Source: Leclercia adecarboxylata
GTDB lineage: Bacteria; Pseudomonadota; Gammaproteobacteria; Enterobacterales; Enterobacteriaceae
Direction: 5' to 3'
Length of the DNA: 64,000 bases
NCBI RefSeq assembly: GCF_006874705.1
Contig: NZ_CP035382.1
Location: 2,728,001 to 2,792,000, forward strand
Shown here in pieces: positions 1-11,264 of this stretch (the stretch's first letter is position 1; the number at the start of each line of letters is the position of its first letter). The translations under genes were made by a program, and so were the position numbers. The notes under the pieces were generated by a model. The model saw only the letters and a program-made list of their open reading frames with translations, searched no databases and was not told the DNA's origin.

Positions 1-326
1 TGCAGCGTGCGGTGGCGGGGCTGAAGGTAGTGCCGGAGTATGTGCTGATCGACGGAAACCGTTGTCCGGCACTGCCCATGCCGTCACTGGCGGTCGTCAA
101 AGGCGACAGCCGGGTGGCTGAAATCAGCGCCGCCTCGATCATTGCTAAGGTCACCCGCGATGCCGAAATGGCCGCGCTCGATATCACTTTTCCCCAGTAT
201 GGCTTTGCTCAGCATAAGGGGTATCCTACCGCTTTCCACCTGGAAAGACTGGCTGAACACGGCGCAACTGAACACCATCGTCGCAGTTTTGGACCGGTGA
301 AACGCGCACTGGGACTGATGTCCTGA
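1..326 (+). CDS. rnhB: Ribonuclease HII, C-terminal part
   Basis: Ribonuclease HII cuts the RNA strand of RNA-DNA hybrids and removes misincorporated ribonucleotides from DNA. Only the last 107 codons are present; the frame is open from base 3 and the N-terminal half lies off the left edge. The visible part matches E. coli RnhB closely, including YVLIDGN, the VVKGDSR segment with a conserved Asp, and the C-terminal [14 protein letters not shown]. It ends 34 bases before dnaE on the same strand, the usual lpxB-rnhB-dnaE-accA order. Partial only because of the window edge. Confidence 0.96.
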   Translation, partial: QRAVAGLKVVPEYVLIDGNRCPALPMPSLAVVKGDSRVAEISAASIIAKVTRDAEMAALDITFPQYGFAQHKGYPTAFHLERLAEHGATEHHRRSFGPVKRALGLMS

Positions 327-360
327 ATCAAGACGCCAATAAGTAACGCGGGATCTGAAA

Positions 361-3300
361 ATGGCTGAACCACGTTTCGTACACCTGCGGGTGCACAGCG
401 ACTATTCCATGATTGATGGGCTGGCAAAGACCGGGCCGCTGGTGAAAAAGGCGGCCATCCTTGGCATGCCTGCGCTGGCGATCACCGACTTCACCAACCT
501 GTGCGGTCTGGTGAAGTTCTACGGAACGGCGCACGGTGCCGGTATGAAGCCGGTGATTGGTGCCGATTTTCACGTTCAGAGCGAGCTTCTCGCCGATGAA
601 ATGACGCAGATTACCGTTCTCGCGATGAATAACACCGGCTATCAGAACCTGACGCTGCTGATTTCCCGGGCCTATCAGCGCGGCTACGGTCCGCAGGGGC
701 CGTGGATCGATCGCGCGTGGCTGGCGGAACTGAATGAGGGGCTGCTGCTGATCTCCGGCGGGCGCATGGGCGACGTTGGCCGATGCCTGCTGCGCGGTAA
801 TGGCGCGCTGGTGGAACAGTGCGTCCATTTTTATAAAGAATACTTCCCGGACCGCTTCTATCTGGAGCTGATCCGTACCGGCCGTCCTGATGAAGAGAGC
901 TATCTGCATACCGCAGTTGCCCTTGCAGAAGAGCACGGGCTACCGGTTGTGGCGTCGAACGACGTGCGCTTTATCAACGCCGATGATTTTGACGCCCATG
1001 AAATTCGCGTCGCTATCCACGATGGCTTTACCCTCGACGATCCGAAACGCCCGCGCAACTATTCGCCGCAGCAGTATATGCGCAGCGAAGAGGAGATGTG
1101 CGAGCTGTTTTCCGATATTCCGGAAGCGCTGGAAAACAGCGTAGAGATTGCCAAACGCTGCAACGTCACCGTCCGCCTGGGCGAGTATTTCCTGCCGCAG
1201 TTCCCGACCGGCGACATGACCACCGAAGACTTCCTGGTCCTGAAATCGAAAGAGGGTCTGGAAGAGCGTCTGGAATTCCTCTTCCCGGACCCGGCCGTTC
1301 GCGCCGAGAAGCGCCCGGAATATGACGAGCGTCTGGATATTGAACTCCAGGTTATTAACCAGATGGGGTTCCCCGGCTACTTCCTGATCGTCATGGAGTT
1401 TATCCAGTGGTCGAAGGACAACGGGGTACCGGTTGGGCCAGGTCGTGGTTCGGGTGCGGGATCGCTGGTGGCCTATGCGCTGAAAATTACCGATCTCGAT
1501 CCGCTGGAATTTGACCTGCTGTTCGAACGTTTTCTTAACCCGGAACGTGTCTCGATGCCCGACTTCGACGTCGACTTCTGCATGGAGAAACGCGACCAGG
1601 TTATCGAGCACGTGGCGGACATGTACGGTCGCGATGCGGTATCGCAGATTATTACCTTCGGTACGATGGCGGCAAAAGCGGTTATCCGCGACGTGGGCCG
1701 CGTGCTGGGCCATCCGTACGGTTTTGTCGACCGCATCTCGAAGCTGGTGCCGCCCGATCCGGGCATGACCCTGGCGAAAGCCTTCGAAGCAGAACCGCAG
1801 CTGCCGGAAATCTACGAGGCCGACGAAGAGGTCAAAGCGCTGATCGACATGGCGCGCAAGCTGGAAGGCGTCACCCGTAACGCCGGTAAGCACGCCGGTG
1901 GGGTGGTTATTGCCCCGACCAAAATTACCGATTTTGCGCCGCTGTACTGCGACGAAACCGGCTCGCACCCGGTTACCCAGTTCGATAAGAACGACGTGGA
2001 ATACGCCGGCCTGGTGAAGTTTGACTTCCTCGGCTTGCGTACGCTCACCATCATCGACTGGGCGTTGAAGATGATCAACCCGCGCCGGGCCAAACAGGGC
2101 CTGGAGCCGATTGATATCGCCGCGATCCCGCTGGATGACAAGAAAAGCTTCGACATGCTGCAGCGTTCGGAAACCACGGCGGTGTTCCAGCTTGAATCCC
2201 GCGGCATGAAAGATCTGATCAAACGTCTGCAGCCTGACTGCTTCGAGGACATGATCGCTCTGGTGGCACTGTTCCGTCCGGGTCCGCTGCAGTCGGGAAT
2301 GGTAGATAACTTTATCGACCGTAAGCACGGTCGCGAAGAGCTCTCTTATCCTGATGTGCAGTGGCAGCACGAAAGCCTGAAACCGGTACTGGAGCCTACC
2401 TACGGTATCATCCTGTATCAGGAACAGGTTATGCAGATCGCCCAGGTACTCTCCGGCTACACCCTCGGCGGCGCGGACATGCTGCGTCGTGCGATGGGTA
2501 AGAAAAAGCCGGAAGAGATGGCCAAGCAGCGCGGCACCTTTGAAGAAGGGGCCAGGAAAAACGGCGTTGACGGCGAACTGGCAATAAAAATCTTCGATCT
2601 GGTAGAGAAATTTGCCGGATATGGGTTTAACAAGTCACACTCCGCTGCCTACGCGCTGGTCTCCTATCAGACGCTGTGGCTGAAAGCACACTATCCGGCA
2701 GAGTTTATGGCCGCGGTAATGACCGCCGATATGGACAACACCGAGAAGGTGGTGGGTCTGGTGGATGAGTGCTGGCGCATGGGGCTGAAGATCCTGCCAC
2801 CGGACATTAACTCCGGTCAGTACCATTTTCACGTTAACGATGACGGGGAGATTGTTTACGGTATTGGCGCCATTAAAGGCGTGGGTGAGGGCCCGATCGA
2901 AGCGATCATCGAAGCCCGTAACCAGGGAGGGTACTTCCGCGAGCTGTTCGACCTCTGCGCCCGTACCGATATCAAAAAGCTTAACCGCCGGGTGCTGGAA
3001 AAGCTGATCATGTCCGGGGCGTTTGACCGTCTTGGGCCGCATCGCGCCGCGCTGATGAACTCGCTGGCCGACGCCCTGAAGGCTGCCGATCAGCACTCGA
3101 AAGCCGAAGCCATTGGTCAGGCAGATATGTTTGGCGTGCTGGCAGAAGAGCCGGAGCAGATCGAACAATCCTATGCCAGCTGTCAGCCGTGGCCGGAACA
3201 GACGGTACTGGACGGCGAGCGTGAAACGCTGGGTCTGTACCTGACCGGGCACCCGATCAACCAGTATCTTAAAGAAATTGAGCGCTATGTCGGAGGCTAC

Positions 3301-3843
3301 CGGCTGAAAGACATGCATCCGACAGAACGTGGTAAGATTACCACGGCTGCGGGGCTCGTCATTGCCGCGAGGGTTATGGTCACCAAGCGCGGCAATCGTA
3401 TCGGCATCTGTACGCTGGATGACCGTTCCGGGCGTCTGGAGGTGATGTTATTCACCGACGCGCTGGATAAATACCAGCAGTTGCTGGAAAAAGACCGCAT
3501 ACTTATCGTCAGCGGACAGGTCAGCTTTGATGACTTCAGCGGGGGGCTTAAAATGACCGCCCGCGAAGTGATGGACATTGACGAAGCCCGGGAAAAATAT
3601 GCTCGCGGGCTTGCTATCTCGCTGACGGACAGGCAAATTGATGACCAGCTTTTAAACCGACTCCGTCAGTCTCTGGAACCCCACCGCTCGGGGACCATTC
3701 CAGTACATCTCTACTATCAGAGGGCGGATGCGCGTGCACGATTGCGCTTTGGTGCGTCGTGGCGTGTCTCTCCGAGCGATCGTTTACTTAACGATCTCCG
3801 TGGCCTCATTGGTTCGGAGCAGGTGGAACTGGAGTTTGACTAA
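361..3843 (+). CDS. dnaE: DNA polymerase III alpha subunit
   Basis: Catalytic subunit of the replicative DNA polymerase III holoenzyme, which works with epsilon (dnaQ, also in this window) and theta in the core. The length of 1160 residues equals the E. coli protein. An N-terminal PHP domain starts near residue 8 (HLRVHSDYS). The palm carries the catalytic aspartates in PDFDVDF (Asp401 and Asp403) and in FDFLGLR (Asp555), matching E. coli numbering. The C-terminal OB fold and tau-binding region are intact. ATG start; accA follows after 12 bases, so the two are probably cotranscribed. Confidence 0.99.
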   Translation: MAEPRFVHLRVHSDYSMIDGLAKTGPLVKKAAILGMPALAITDFTNLCGLVKFYGTAHGAGMKPVIGADFHVQSELLADEMTQITVLAMNNTGYQNLTLLISRAYQRGYGPQGPWIDRAWLAELNEGLLLISGGRMGDVGRCLLRGNGALVEQCVHFYKEYFPDRFYLELIRTGRPDEESYLHTAVALAEEHGLPVVASNDVRFINADDFDAHEIRVAIHDGFTLDDPKRPRNYSPQQYMRSEEEMCELFSDIPEALENSVEIAKRCNVTVRLGEYFLPQFPTGDMTTEDFLVLKSKEGLEERLEFLFPDPAVRAEKRPEYDERLDIELQVINQMGFPGYFLIVMEFIQWSKDNGVPVGPGRGSGAGSLVAYALKITDLDPLEFDLLFERFLNPERVSMPDFDVDFCMEKRDQVIEHVADMYGRDAVSQIITFGTMAAKAVIRDVGRVLGHPYGFVDRISKLVPPDPGMTLAKAFEAEPQLPEIYEADEEVKALIDMARKLEGVTRNAGKHAGGVVIAPTKITDFAPLYCDETGSHPVTQFDKNDVEYAGLVKFDFLGLRTLTIIDWALKMINPRRAKQGLEPIDIAAIPLDDKKSFDMLQRSETTAVFQLESRGMKDLIKRLQPDCFEDMIALVALFRPGPLQSGMVDNFIDRKHGREELSYPDVQWQHESLKPVLEPTYGIILYQEQVMQIAQVLSGYTLGGADMLRRAMGKKKPEEMAKQRGTFEEGARKNGVDGELAIKIFDLVEKFAGYGFNKSHSAAYALVSYQTLWLKAHYPAEFMAAVMTADMDNTEKVVGLVDECWRMGLKILPPDINSGQYHFHVNDDGEIVYGIGAIKGVGEGPIEAIIEARNQGGYFRELFDLCARTDIKKLNRRVLEKLIMSGAFDRLGPHRAALMNSLADALKAADQHSKAEAIGQADMFGVLAEEPEQIEQSYASCQPWPEQTVLDGERETLGLYLTGHPINQYLKEIERYVGGYRLKDMHPTERGKITTAAGLVIAARVMVTKRGNRIGICTLDDRSGRLEVMLFTDALDKYQQLLEKDRILIVSGQVSFDDFSGGLKMTAREVMDIDEAREKYARGLAISLTDRQIDDQLLNRLRQSLEPHRSGTIPVHLYYQRADARARLRFGASWRVSPSDRLLNDLRGLIGSEQVELEFD

Positions 3844-3855
3844 TACAGGAATACT

Positions 3856-4815
3856 ATGAGTCTGAATTTCCTTGATTTCGAACAGCCGATTGCAGAGCTG
3901 GAAGCGAAAATCGATTCTCTGACCGCCGTTGGCCGTCAGGATGAAAAACTGGATATTAACATCGACGAAGAAGTGCATCGTCTGCGTGAAAAGAGCGTAG
4001 AACTGACGCGCAAAATCTTTGCCGATCTCGGCGCATGGCAGGTTGCCCAGATGGCACGCCATCCACAGCGTCCGTACACCCTGGATTATGTCCGCCTGGC
4101 GTTCGATGAATTCGACGAGCTGGCAGGCGATCGCGCCTATGCCGACGATAAAGCTATCGTTGGCGGTATCGCACGCCTCGACGGTCGTCCAGTGATGATT
4201 ATTGGCCACCAGAAAGGGCGCGAAACCAAAGAAAAAATTCGCCGCAATTTCGGGATGCCAGCGCCGGAGGGTTACCGTAAAGCCCTGCGTCTGATGGAGA
4301 TGGCCGAGCGTTTCAACATGCCGATCATCACCTTTATCGACACCCCGGGTGCTTATCCGGGCGTCGGTGCAGAAGAGCGCGGCCAGTCTGAAGCCATTGC
4401 CCGCAACCTGCGCGAAATGTCACGCCTGAGCGTGCCGGTTATCTGCACCGTTATCGGTGAAGGTGGTTCCGGTGGTGCGCTGGCGATTGGCGTGGGCGAT
4501 AAAGTGAATATGCTGCAGTACAGCACCTATTCCGTTATCTCTCCGGAAGGCTGTGCATCTATTCTGTGGAAAAGCGCTGACAAAGCGCCGCTGGCCGCAG
4601 AAGCGATGGGCATTATCGCCCCACGCCTGAAAGAGCTGAAGCTGATCGATACCGTTATCCCGGAACCACTGGGTGGCGCGCACCGTAAGCCAGAAGTGAT
4701 GGCGGCCTCACTGAAGGCGCAGCTGCTGGCTGACCTCGCAGACCTCGACGTGCTGAGCAAAGAAGATCTGCTTAACCGTCGTTACCAGCGTCTGATGAGC
4801 TACGGTTACGCGTAA
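3856..4815 (+). CDS. accA: Acetyl-CoA carboxylase carboxyltransferase subunit alpha
   Basis: Alpha subunit of the carboxyltransferase that moves CO2 from carboxybiotin to acetyl-CoA, the first committed step of fatty-acid synthesis; it acts with AccD in an alpha2beta2 complex in the cytoplasm. The 319-residue length equals E. coli AccA. The crotonase-like core shows [10 protein letters not shown] near residue 160 and the glycine-rich [12 protein letters not shown] at 201-212, which helps form the oxyanion hole. It lies 12 bases after dnaE and is followed by a strong terminator. Confidence 0.99.
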   Translation: MSLNFLDFEQPIAELEAKIDSLTAVGRQDEKLDINIDEEVHRLREKSVELTRKIFADLGAWQVAQMARHPQRPYTLDYVRLAFDEFDELAGDRAYADDKAIVGGIARLDGRPVMIIGHQKGRETKEKIRRNFGMPAPEGYRKALRLMEMAERFNMPIITFIDTPGAYPGVGAEERGQSEAIARNLREMSRLSVPVICTVIGEGGSGGALAIGVGDKVNMLQYSTYSVISPEGCASILWKSADKAPLAAEAMGIIAPRLKELKLIDTVIPEPLGGAHRKPEVMAASLKAQLLADLADLDVLSKEDLLNRRYQRLMSYGYA

Positions 4816-4831
4816 GTCAGGTCATACTCCG

Positions 4832-4861
4832 AAAAGCCGCACATCGTTGCGGCTTTTTTTA
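4832..4861 (+). terminator. Rho-independent terminator after accA
   Basis: The stem AAGCCGC / GCGGCTT with an 8-base loop is followed by seven T. It closes the dnaE-accA transcription unit before ldcC. Confidence 0.9.
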
Positions 4862-4915
4862 TGCCTGCGGTTTACCTCAACTATGCTTAGTGAATGTTTT
4901 TTAAGGAGGTAAACC

Positions 4916-7054
4916 GTGAACATCATTGCCATTATGGGGCCGCACGGCGTCTTTTATAAAGACGAACCCATCAAGGAGCTGGAGCAGGCGTTAGCGTCGC
5001 GCGGGTTTCAACTCATCTGGCCGCAAAACAGCGCCGATCTACTGAAGTTCATCGAACACAACCCGCGCATTTGCGGCGTCATCTTCGACTGGGACGAATA
5101 CGATCTCGAGCTGTGCAGCGATATCAATCAACTCAATGAATATCTGCCGCTATACGCCTTTATCAATACCCACTCCACGATGGACGTCAGCGCCCACGAT
5201 CTGCGGATGGCGCTGTGGTTCTTTGAGTATTCGCTGGGCGTGGCAGAGGATATCGCCACCCGCATACAGCAATATACCGGCGAATACCTGGATACCATCA
5301 CGCCACCGTTTACCCGGGCACTCTTTACCTATGTGAAAGAGGGGAAGTACACCTTCTGCACTCCGGGCCATATGGCGGGAACGGCGTATCAGAAAAGCCC
5401 GGTGGGCTGCCTGTTCTATGATTTCTTTGGCGGGAATACGCTGAAGGCGGATGTGTCGATCTCGGTGACGGAGCTGGGATCGCTGCTGGATCATACCGGC
5501 CCGCATCTTGAAGCCGAAGAGTATATCGCCCGCACCTTTGGCGCCGAACAGAGCTACATGGTGACCAACGGCACCTCGACCTCCAATAAGATTGTCGGCA
5601 TGTACGCCGCCCCGGATGGCAGTACCCTGTTGATTGACCGCAACTGCCATAAATCGCTGGCGCATCTGCTGATGATGAGCGACGTGGTACCGATCTGGCT
5701 GTCACCCACCCGTAACGCGCTGGGTATTCTGGGCGGGATCCCGCGCCGGGAGTTTTCCCATGCGGCGATTGAGAGCAAAGTGGCCGCCGTACCGGGCGCA
5801 AGCTGGCCGGTTCACGCGGTGATCACCAACTCCACCTACGACGGCCTGCTCTACAATACCAACTGGGTGAAACAGACCCTGGATGTGCCCTCGATCCATT
5901 TTGACTCGGCGTGGGTGCCCTATACCAATTTCCACCCAATCTATGCCGGTAAAAGCGGGATGAGCGGCGATCGGGTGCCGGGAAAAGTGTTCTTCGAAAC
6001 CCAGTCCACGCACAAGATGCTGGCGGCGTTTTCGCAGGCCTCGCTGATCCACATTAAGGGCGAATACGACGAAGAGACCTTCAACGAAGCCTTTATGATG
6101 CACACCACCACCTCGCCGAGTTACCCCCTGGTGGCCTCGATTGAAACCGCCGCGGCGATGCTGCGCGGCAATCCCGGCAAGCGTCTGATCAACCGTTCCG
6201 TTGAGCGTGCTCTGCATTTTCGCAAAGAGGTCCAGCGCCTTAAAGACGAAGCCGACAGCTGGTTCTTCGATATCTGGCAGCCGGACGATATCGACGAAGC
6301 CGAATGCTGGCCGGTGGCGCCAGGAGAGAGCTGGCATGGCTTCCGCGATGCCGATGCGGATCATATGTTCCTCGATCCGGTCAAAGTCACCATACTCACA
6401 CCGGGCATGGACGAGCAGGGGGTAATGAGCGAGGAGGGGATCCCGGCCGCGCTGGTGGCGAAGTTCCTTGATGAGCGCGGCGTAGTGGTCGAAAAGACCG
6501 GGCCGTATAACCTACTGTTTCTGTTTAGTATAGGTATCGACAAAACCCGGGCGATGGGATTGCTGCGCGGCCTGATGGAGTTTAAGCGCGCCTACGATCT
6601 GAACCTGCGGGTCAAAAACATGCTGCCGGATCTCTACGCCGAGGATCCTGACTTTTACCGCAACATGCGCATCCAGGATCTGGCCCAGGGGATCCATAAG
6701 CTGATCCGCCAGCACGATCTGCCGCGCCTGATGCTGCAGGCCTTTGACGTTCTGCCAGAAATGAAGCTTACCCCGCATCATGCCTGGCAGCGCCAGGTGA
6801 AAGGGGAGGTGGAAACCGTCGATCTGGAGGATCTGGTCGGGCGGATCTCGGCCAACATGATCCTGCCTTATCCGCCGGGGGTGCCGCTGCTGATGCCAGG
6901 GGAGATGATCACCGAGAAGAGCAGGGCGGTGCTCGATTTCCTGCTCATGCTCTGCTCAATTGGTCGTCATTATCCCGGGTTCGAAACGGACATCCACGGT
7001 GCCAAACGGGATGAAAACGGCATCTACAGGGTACGGGTCTTAAAAGCGCAGTGA
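4916..7054 (+). CDS. ldcC: Constitutive lysine decarboxylase
   Basis: PLP-dependent enzyme that decarboxylates lysine to cadaverine in the cytoplasm. The 712 residues form the classic fold: an N-terminal response-regulator-like wing domain (about 1-130), the aminotransferase core and a C-terminal domain. The PLP lysine is Lys367 in TQSTHKML. The start is GTG behind a strong AAGGAGGT at 4903-4910. The position after accA and before yaeR is that of E. coli ldcC; no cadB or cadC is adjacent, which argues against the acid-inducible cadA paralogue. Confidence 0.96.
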   Translation: MNIIAIMGPHGVFYKDEPIKELEQALASRGFQLIWPQNSADLLKFIEHNPRICGVIFDWDEYDLELCSDINQLNEYLPLYAFINTHSTMDVSAHDLRMALWFFEYSLGVAEDIATRIQQYTGEYLDTITPPFTRALFTYVKEGKYTFCTPGHMAGTAYQKSPVGCLFYDFFGGNTLKADVSISVTELGSLLDHTGPHLEAEEYIARTFGAEQSYMVTNGTSTSNKIVGMYAAPDGSTLLIDRNCHKSLAHLLMMSDVVPIWLSPTRNALGILGGIPRREFSHAAIESKVAAVPGASWPVHAVITNSTYDGLLYNTNWVKQTLDVPSIHFDSAWVPYTNFHPIYAGKSGMSGDRVPGKVFFETQSTHKMLAAFSQASLIHIKGEYDEETFNEAFMMHTTTSPSYPLVASIETAAAMLRGNPGKRLINRSVERALHFRKEVQRLKDEADSWFFDIWQPDDIDEAECWPVAPGESWHGFRDADADHMFLDPVKVTILTPGMDEQGVMSEEGIPAALVAKFLDERGVVVEKTGPYNLLFLFSIGIDKTRAMGLLRGLMEFKRAYDLNLRVKNMLPDLYAEDPDFYRNMRIQDLAQGIHKLIRQHDLPRLMLQAFDVLPEMKLTPHHAWQRQVKGEVETVDLEDLVGRISANMILPYPPGVPLLMPGEMITEKSRAVLDFLLMLCSIGRHYPGFETDIHGAKRDENGIYRVRVLKAQ

Positions 7055-7113
7055 CCCCTTGCACGGCACGGGGGTTCGGTTATAACGTTCAGGCACATTA
7101 AAAAGGAGAGACT

Positions 7114-7503
7114 ATGCTGGGCTTAAAGCAGGTTCACCATATTGCAATTATTGCCACCGACTACGCTATCAGTAAGGCGTTTTACTGCGATACGCTGGGA
7201 TTTACCCTGCAGAGTGAGTTTTACCGCGAAGAGCGCGACTCCTGGAAGGGAGATCTGGCACTGAACGGCCAGTACGTCATTGAGCTGTTTTCATTCCCTT
7301 TCCCGCCGGCGCGTCCGTCCCGACCAGAAGCCTGCGGTTTACGCCACCTCGCCTTTAGCGTGGATGATATTGACCAGGCCGTGCAGCACCTCGAATCGCA
7401 TGACGTAAAGTGTGAAGCCATTCGTATCGACCCTTTCACCGGGAAACGCTTCACATTCTTCAACGATCCTGATGGCCTCCCGCTGGAGCTATACCAGCAG
7501 TAA
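7114..7503 (+). CDS. yaeR: VOC-family (glyoxalase-like) metalloprotein YaeR
   Basis: Small vicinal-oxygen-chelate protein of 129 residues. Two beta-alpha-beta-beta-beta modules are apparent, with candidate metal ligands in VHHIAI (near residue 8), the CGLRHLAF segment and the C-terminal LPLELYQ. The E. coli orthologue occupies the same site between ldcC and tilS, and its substrate is not established. AAGGAGAG sits before the ATG. A stem-loop after the gene (7522-7544) has no T-tract, so it is not called a terminator. Confidence 0.93.
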   Translation: MLGLKQVHHIAIIATDYAISKAFYCDTLGFTLQSEFYREERDSWKGDLALNGQYVIELFSFPFPPARPSRPEACGLRHLAFSVDDIDQAVQHLESHDVKCEAIRIDPFTGKRFTFFNDPDGLPLELYQQ

Positions 7504-7565
7504 CGCTTGCCTCTAAAAGAAATGCCCGGTAACGTGCCGGGCATCCTCCTGCATAAATAACGACG

Positions 7566-8852
7566 ATGACCACAGCCGATCTTCAGCAAGCTCTCCACCC
7601 GTACCGCCGTCTGCTGGTGGGATTTAGCGGTGGCCTGGATTCCACGGTTTTGCTGCATCAGTTGATGCGCTGGCGTGAACAGGATCCCGGTCTCGGACTG
7701 CGCGCTATCCATATTCATCATGGCCTGAGTCCGCACGCAGACAGCTGGGTCGCGCACTGCGAAAGCCTCTGTCGCGCGTGGGGTATCCCGCTTGTCGTGG
7801 TGCGGGTGACGCTGGCGGATGAGGGACTGGGGCTGGAAGCGCAGGCGCGTAAAGCACGTTATACCGCCTTTCGCGAGGCGCTTCTGCCGGGTGAAGCGCT
7901 GGTCACGGCGCAACACCTGGACGATCAGTGTGAAACCTTTCTGCTGGCGCTTAAGCGTGGGAGTGGTCCGGCAGGGCTGTCGGCCATGCCCGCGCGGGCG
8001 CGTTTTGCCGATACCGAACAGATTCGTCCCTTGCTCGGCGAGACGCGCGAATCACTGCTTGGCGAGGCGCAGCGTTGGGGTCTTCGCTGGATAGAGGATG
8101 AAAGCAACCAGGACGACAGCTATGACCGCAACTTTTTGCGCCTGCGCGTAGTTCCCCTGCTGGCACAACGCTGGCCGCATTTTGCGCAAGCCACCTCGCG
8201 CAGCGCCACGCTGTGCGCGGAGCAGGAGCAGCTGCTTGATGAGCTGCTGGCTGACGAGCTATCGTCCCTGGTTTCCGACGAGGGGGCATTGGCTATCGCG
8301 CCGCTGGAGGCGATGAGCGCGGTACGTCGGGCGGCGCTGCTGCGAAGATGGCTGGCGACACAGGGGGCCTTAATGCCGTCGCGGGCCATGCTCACCCGGC
8401 TCTGGGAGGAGGTGGCGCTTGCCCGGGAAGATGCGGCACCGCAACTGCGTTCCGGGGAGGGAGAGATCAGGCGCTTTAAGGGGCAGCTGTGGTGGGTGAA
8501 AAGCCACGCGCCGCTGGCCGATCGGGTGATCGACTGGCCCTCGCTGGATCAACCCCTACAGCTGCCGGAAGGCCTGGGTGCTCTGCACATTGAGGCGGGC
8601 GGTAATCTACGTCTGCCGCAGCCCGGCGAGCCGGTGACGGTACGCTTCCGCGCCAGCGGAACGCTGCACATCGTCGGGCGAAACGGTGGACGTAAGATTA
8701 AAAAAATCTGGCAGGAACTTAATGTTGCCCCCTGGCAGCGGGATGCCACTCCGCTGCTGTTCTACGGCGAAACGCTGGTAGCGGCTGCGGGCGTGTTTGT
8801 GACGCGGGAAGGGGCGGCGGAGACGGGCGTACAGCTGGAGTGGAAAGCGTAA
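7566..8852 (+). CDS. tilS: tRNA(Ile)-lysidine synthase
   Basis: Essential enzyme that attaches lysine to C34 of the CAU-anticodon tRNA-Ile, changing codon reading from AUG to AUA and charging from Met to Ile. The ATP-pyrophosphatase P-loop SGGLDS is at residues 21-26. The 428-residue length is close to the E. coli protein (432), with the same N-terminal N-type ATPase domain, middle domain and C-terminal tRNA-binding domain. It is convergent with the rof-yaeP pair. Confidence 0.97.
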   Translation: MTTADLQQALHPYRRLLVGFSGGLDSTVLLHQLMRWREQDPGLGLRAIHIHHGLSPHADSWVAHCESLCRAWGIPLVVVRVTLADEGLGLEAQARKARYTAFREALLPGEALVTAQHLDDQCETFLLALKRGSGPAGLSAMPARARFADTEQIRPLLGETRESLLGEAQRWGLRWIEDESNQDDSYDRNFLRLRVVPLLAQRWPHFAQATSRSATLCAEQEQLLDELLADELSSLVSDEGALAIAPLEAMSAVRRAALLRRWLATQGALMPSRAMLTRLWEEVALAREDAAPQLRSGEGEIRRFKGQLWWVKSHAPLADRVIDWPSLDQPLQLPEGLGALHIEAGGNLRLPQPGEPVTVRFRASGTLHIVGRNGGRKIKKIWQELNVAPWQRDATPLLFYGETLVAAAGVFVTREGAAETGVQLEWKA

Positions 8853-8880
8853 CGGACAGCGGGCTGCCCGTTACAGAGGA

Positions 8881-9141
8881 TCAGGACTCGCTCACCACGA
8901 CGGTGCCGATTTCGGGATGACTGAAGCTGGCAATTTTATCGAGACGGAGTTCACGCGTTGCGCCGCCGTCCTCGACCACCAGGTACTCCACGTTTTTACG
9001 GGATACCAGATCGTTCGCTTTAGCCTTCAGGACTTCGCCATCTTTTAACGCCAGCGTCAGGACCAGATGATGCTGGCAGGCGAGTTCGAGGTTGTCATAG
9101 TCATCGCAATTGATGGGTTGATAAGTTTCATTCATTGACAT
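8881..9141 (-). CDS. rof: Rho-binding antiterminator
   Basis: Small protein that binds Rho hexamers and inhibits Rho-dependent termination. The 86 residues match E. coli Rof through [16 protein letters not shown] and RELRLDKI. Two in-frame ATGs are possible. The first (used here) has GGTGAG five bases upstream; the second, two codons later, gives the 84-residue form known in E. coli. The 5' end overlaps the end of yaeP on the same strand, so translation is probably coupled. Confidence 0.93.
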   Translation of the reverse strand: MSMNETYQPINCDDYDNLELACQHHLVLTLALKDGEVLKAKANDLVSRKNVEYLVVEDGGATRELRLDKIASFSHPEIGTVVVSES

Positions 9142-9328
9142 AATCGCTCACCAGTAAATTCGCAGCAGCATATGCTGCTTTTTCTCTGACCGATTCTGAA
9201 AGCGTGTCATCCGACGCCATTTCATTCAGAACTTTCAATACACAGCCCAACGCATCAGGGATGTACCCCAGATCGCCGCTGGCAATTTCCGCATACCGTT
9301 TGCGAATTAACTCACAATAATTATTCAC
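9128..9328 (-). CDS. yaeP: Conserved small protein YaeP
   Basis: A 66-residue UPF0253 protein of unknown role, always found directly upstream of rof. The start is taken as GTG at 9328 because a strong AGGAGGGG lies just before it and because this gives the same length and N-terminus ([17 protein letters not shown]) as E. coli YaeP. Longer in-frame ATG starts up to 9385 lack support. The last codons overlap rof. Confidence 0.9.
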   Translation of the reverse strand: MNNYCELIRKRYAEIASGDLGYIPDALGCVLKVLNEMASDDTLSESVREKAAYAAANLLVSDYVNE

Positions 9329-9526
9329 ATCCCCTCCTGCCAGCGCACTGACTTTACTGTGAGATACAATTAAGCCTACGAGCATAAACCCGGTTTAGCA
9401 AGGTGACTATACCATACTCATTTAAGCAATATCAGCAGGTTGATGTCGCAGACATTCGCGAGCCTGTAACAGCCTTTTGGCGGAGATTTCGCTACAATGC
9501 GCACCTGATTCGAAAGGAGTTCTCTC

Positions 9527-10072
9527 ATGGCGCTTAAAGCGACAATTTACAAAGCCGCGGTCAATGTGGCGGATTTAGACCGCAATCAGTTTCTGGATGC
9601 GACCCTGACGCTGGCGCGTCATCCATCAGAAACGCAGGAGCGCATGATGCTGCGCCTGCTGGCATGGATTAAGTATGCCAACGAGCGACTGCAGTTTACC
9701 CGCGGATTAAGCGCGGAAGACGAGCCGGAAGCCTGGCTGCTCAACGATCATCTGGGCATCGATCTGTGGATTGAGCTTGGCCTGCCGGATGAGCGCCGCA
9801 TTAAGAAAGCCTGTACCCAGTCTGCGGAGGTGGCGCTCTTTACCTATAACAGCCGTGCCGCGGAGATTTGGTGGCAGCAGAATAAGAACAAGTGCTCGCA
9901 ATTCAATAACCTGTCCGTCTGGTACCTGAATGATGAACAGCTTGCTGCGCTGAGCGCATTTGCCGGACGAACCATGATCCTGCAGGCAACGATCCAGGAT
10001 GGCGCCATCTGGTTATCGGATGCTGAGAATAATCTGGAAATTCATCCTGAAGCCTGGCAGTCCCGCTCATGA
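9527..10072 (+). CDS. yaeQ: YaeQ family protein (PD-(D/E)XK nuclease-like fold)
   Basis: 181 residues, the same length as E. coli YaeQ. The family has a restriction-endonuclease-like fold; its biological substrate is not established. Conserved features include [16 protein letters not shown] near residue 80. Its last four bases (ATGA) overlap the start of arfB, so the pair is translationally coupled. GAAAGGAGT precedes the ATG. Confidence 0.94.
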   Translation: MALKATIYKAAVNVADLDRNQFLDATLTLARHPSETQERMMLRLLAWIKYANERLQFTRGLSAEDEPEAWLLNDHLGIDLWIELGLPDERRIKKACTQSAEVALFTYNSRAAEIWWQQNKNKCSQFNNLSVWYLNDEQLAALSAFAGRTMILQATIQDGAIWLSDAENNLEIHPEAWQSRS

Positions 10073-10491
10073 TTGTCCTGTCCCGAACTGTCACCCTTCC
10101 TGATAATGAAGTTGAGATCACCGCGATCCGCGCACAGGGCGCGGGTGGCCAGCATGTGAATAAAACCTCAACGGCCATTCATCTGCGCTTTGACATTCGG
10201 GCATCCAGCCTGCCAGAGTACTATAAAGAACGCCTGCTCGCCGCCAGCCATCATCTGATCACCAGCGAAGGGGTGATTATCATCAAGGCGCAGGAGTACC
10301 GCAGTCAGGAGATGAACCGGGAGGCGGCGCTGGCCCGGCTGGTGGCGCTGATCCAGGAGTTAACCGTAGTACAAAAAAGCCGTCGGGCCACCCGTCCGAC
10401 CCGCGCCTCGAAAGAGCGCCGGCTGGCTTCGAAATCACAGAAATCGTCCGTTAAAGCGCTGCGCGGCAAAGTCCGACGCCCTCAGGATTAA
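10069..10491 (+). CDS. arfB: Alternative ribosome-rescue factor B (peptidyl-tRNA hydrolase)
   Basis: Rescues ribosomes stalled on non-stop mRNA by hydrolysing peptidyl-tRNA. The catalytic GGQ is at residues 26-28 in [11 protein letters not shown]. The C-terminal tail is rich in Lys and Arg ([14 protein letters not shown] onward), as expected for the part that enters the empty mRNA channel. The 140 residues match E. coli ArfB/YaeJ. ATGA overlap with yaeQ. Confidence 0.97.
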   Translation: MIVLSRTVTLPDNEVEITAIRAQGAGGQHVNKTSTAIHLRFDIRASSLPEYYKERLLAASHHLITSEGVIIIKAQEYRSQEMNREAALARLVALIQELTVVQKSRRATRPTRASKERRLASKSQKSSVKALRGKVRRPQD

Positions 10492-10525
10492 CGGGCGACA
10501 GTCGGAATACGATAAGGAATAGAGA

Positions 10526-11224
10526 GTGAAAACAGCGATATTTTCAGTGGTGGCAGCAAGCACGCTGTTCGTCCTGATGGGGTGCCATAACCGCGCAGAG
10601 ATGCAGGCGCTGGAACCGACCCAGGCAGAGGCGTTAAAACCGATGCAGCAGAGCTGGCGTGGCGTCTTGCCCTGTGCCGATTGCGAAGGTATCGAAACCT
10701 CGCTGTTTCTGGAAAAAGATGGCTCCTGGGTGATGAACCAGCACTACCAGGGGGCGAAGGCACCTTCCTCCTTTGCCAGCTACGGCACTTGGGCTCGCAC
10801 CGCCGATAAGCTGGTGCTAACGGATACGGCGGGCGAAAAGCGCTATTTCCGTGCCAAAGGCGAAGGGCTGGAGATGCTCGACATGCAGGGCAATCCCATA
10901 GAATCACAGTTTAATTACACCCTGGCGCCGGTAACCGCCGCGCTGCCGGCGACGCCAATGGCGATGCGCGGCATGTATTTCTATATGGCTGATGCAGCGA
11001 TCTTCACCGACTGTGCCACCGGCAAAAAGGTGAGCGTGGCGAATAACGCCCAACTGGAGCGGGATTACGCGGCGGCGCGCGGGAGTGATACCAAACCGGT
11101 ACTGCTCACGGTCGACGGGCATTTTACGCTGGAAGCCAATCCGGACAGCGGCGAGAGAGTCAAAACGCTGGTGCCGGACCGGGATGCCAGGTTTGAAGCC
11201 GGTAAGAATTGCGACAGCAAATAG
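10526..11224 (+). CDS. nlpE: Outer-membrane lipoprotein NlpE
   Basis: Surface-adhesion and lipoprotein-trafficking sensor that activates the Cpx envelope-stress system; formerly cutF. GTG start. The signal peptide ends in the lipobox VLMGC with lipidated Cys20. The N-terminal domain keeps the CXXC pair Cys50/Cys53 (PCADC), and the C-terminal domain keeps a Cys in FTDC and one three residues before the end, the pair that forms a stress-sensed disulfide in E. coli. E. coli has yaeF between nlpE and proS; it is absent here. Confidence 0.95.
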   Translation: MKTAIFSVVAASTLFVLMGCHNRAEMQALEPTQAEALKPMQQSWRGVLPCADCEGIETSLFLEKDGSWVMNQHYQGAKAPSSFASYGTWARTADKLVLTDTAGEKRYFRAKGEGLEMLDMQGNPIESQFNYTLAPVTAALPATPMAMRGMYFYMADAAIFTDCATGKKVSVANNAQLERDYAAARGSDTKPVLLTVDGHFTLEANPDSGERVKTLVPDRDARFEAGKNCDSK

Positions 11225-11231
11225 CTGAAAT

Positions 11232-11259
11232 AAAAAACCCCGCCGGAGCGGGGTTTTTT
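11232..11259. terminator. Bidirectional terminator between nlpE and proS
   Basis: The stem ACCCCG / CGGGGT is flanked by an A6 run on the left and a T6 run on the right, so it can serve both convergent genes. proS ends six bases further on. Confidence 0.92.
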
Positions 11260-11264
11260 GTGGC

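Noticed and set aside
940..2370. Long open frame of 476 codons on the reverse strand inside dnaE
   Set aside because: It is the antisense shadow of a highly conserved GC-rich gene, with low-complexity composition and no recognisable domain.
7522..7544. Stem-loop after yaeR
   Set aside because: An 8-bp stem is present but no T-tract follows, so it was not called a terminator.
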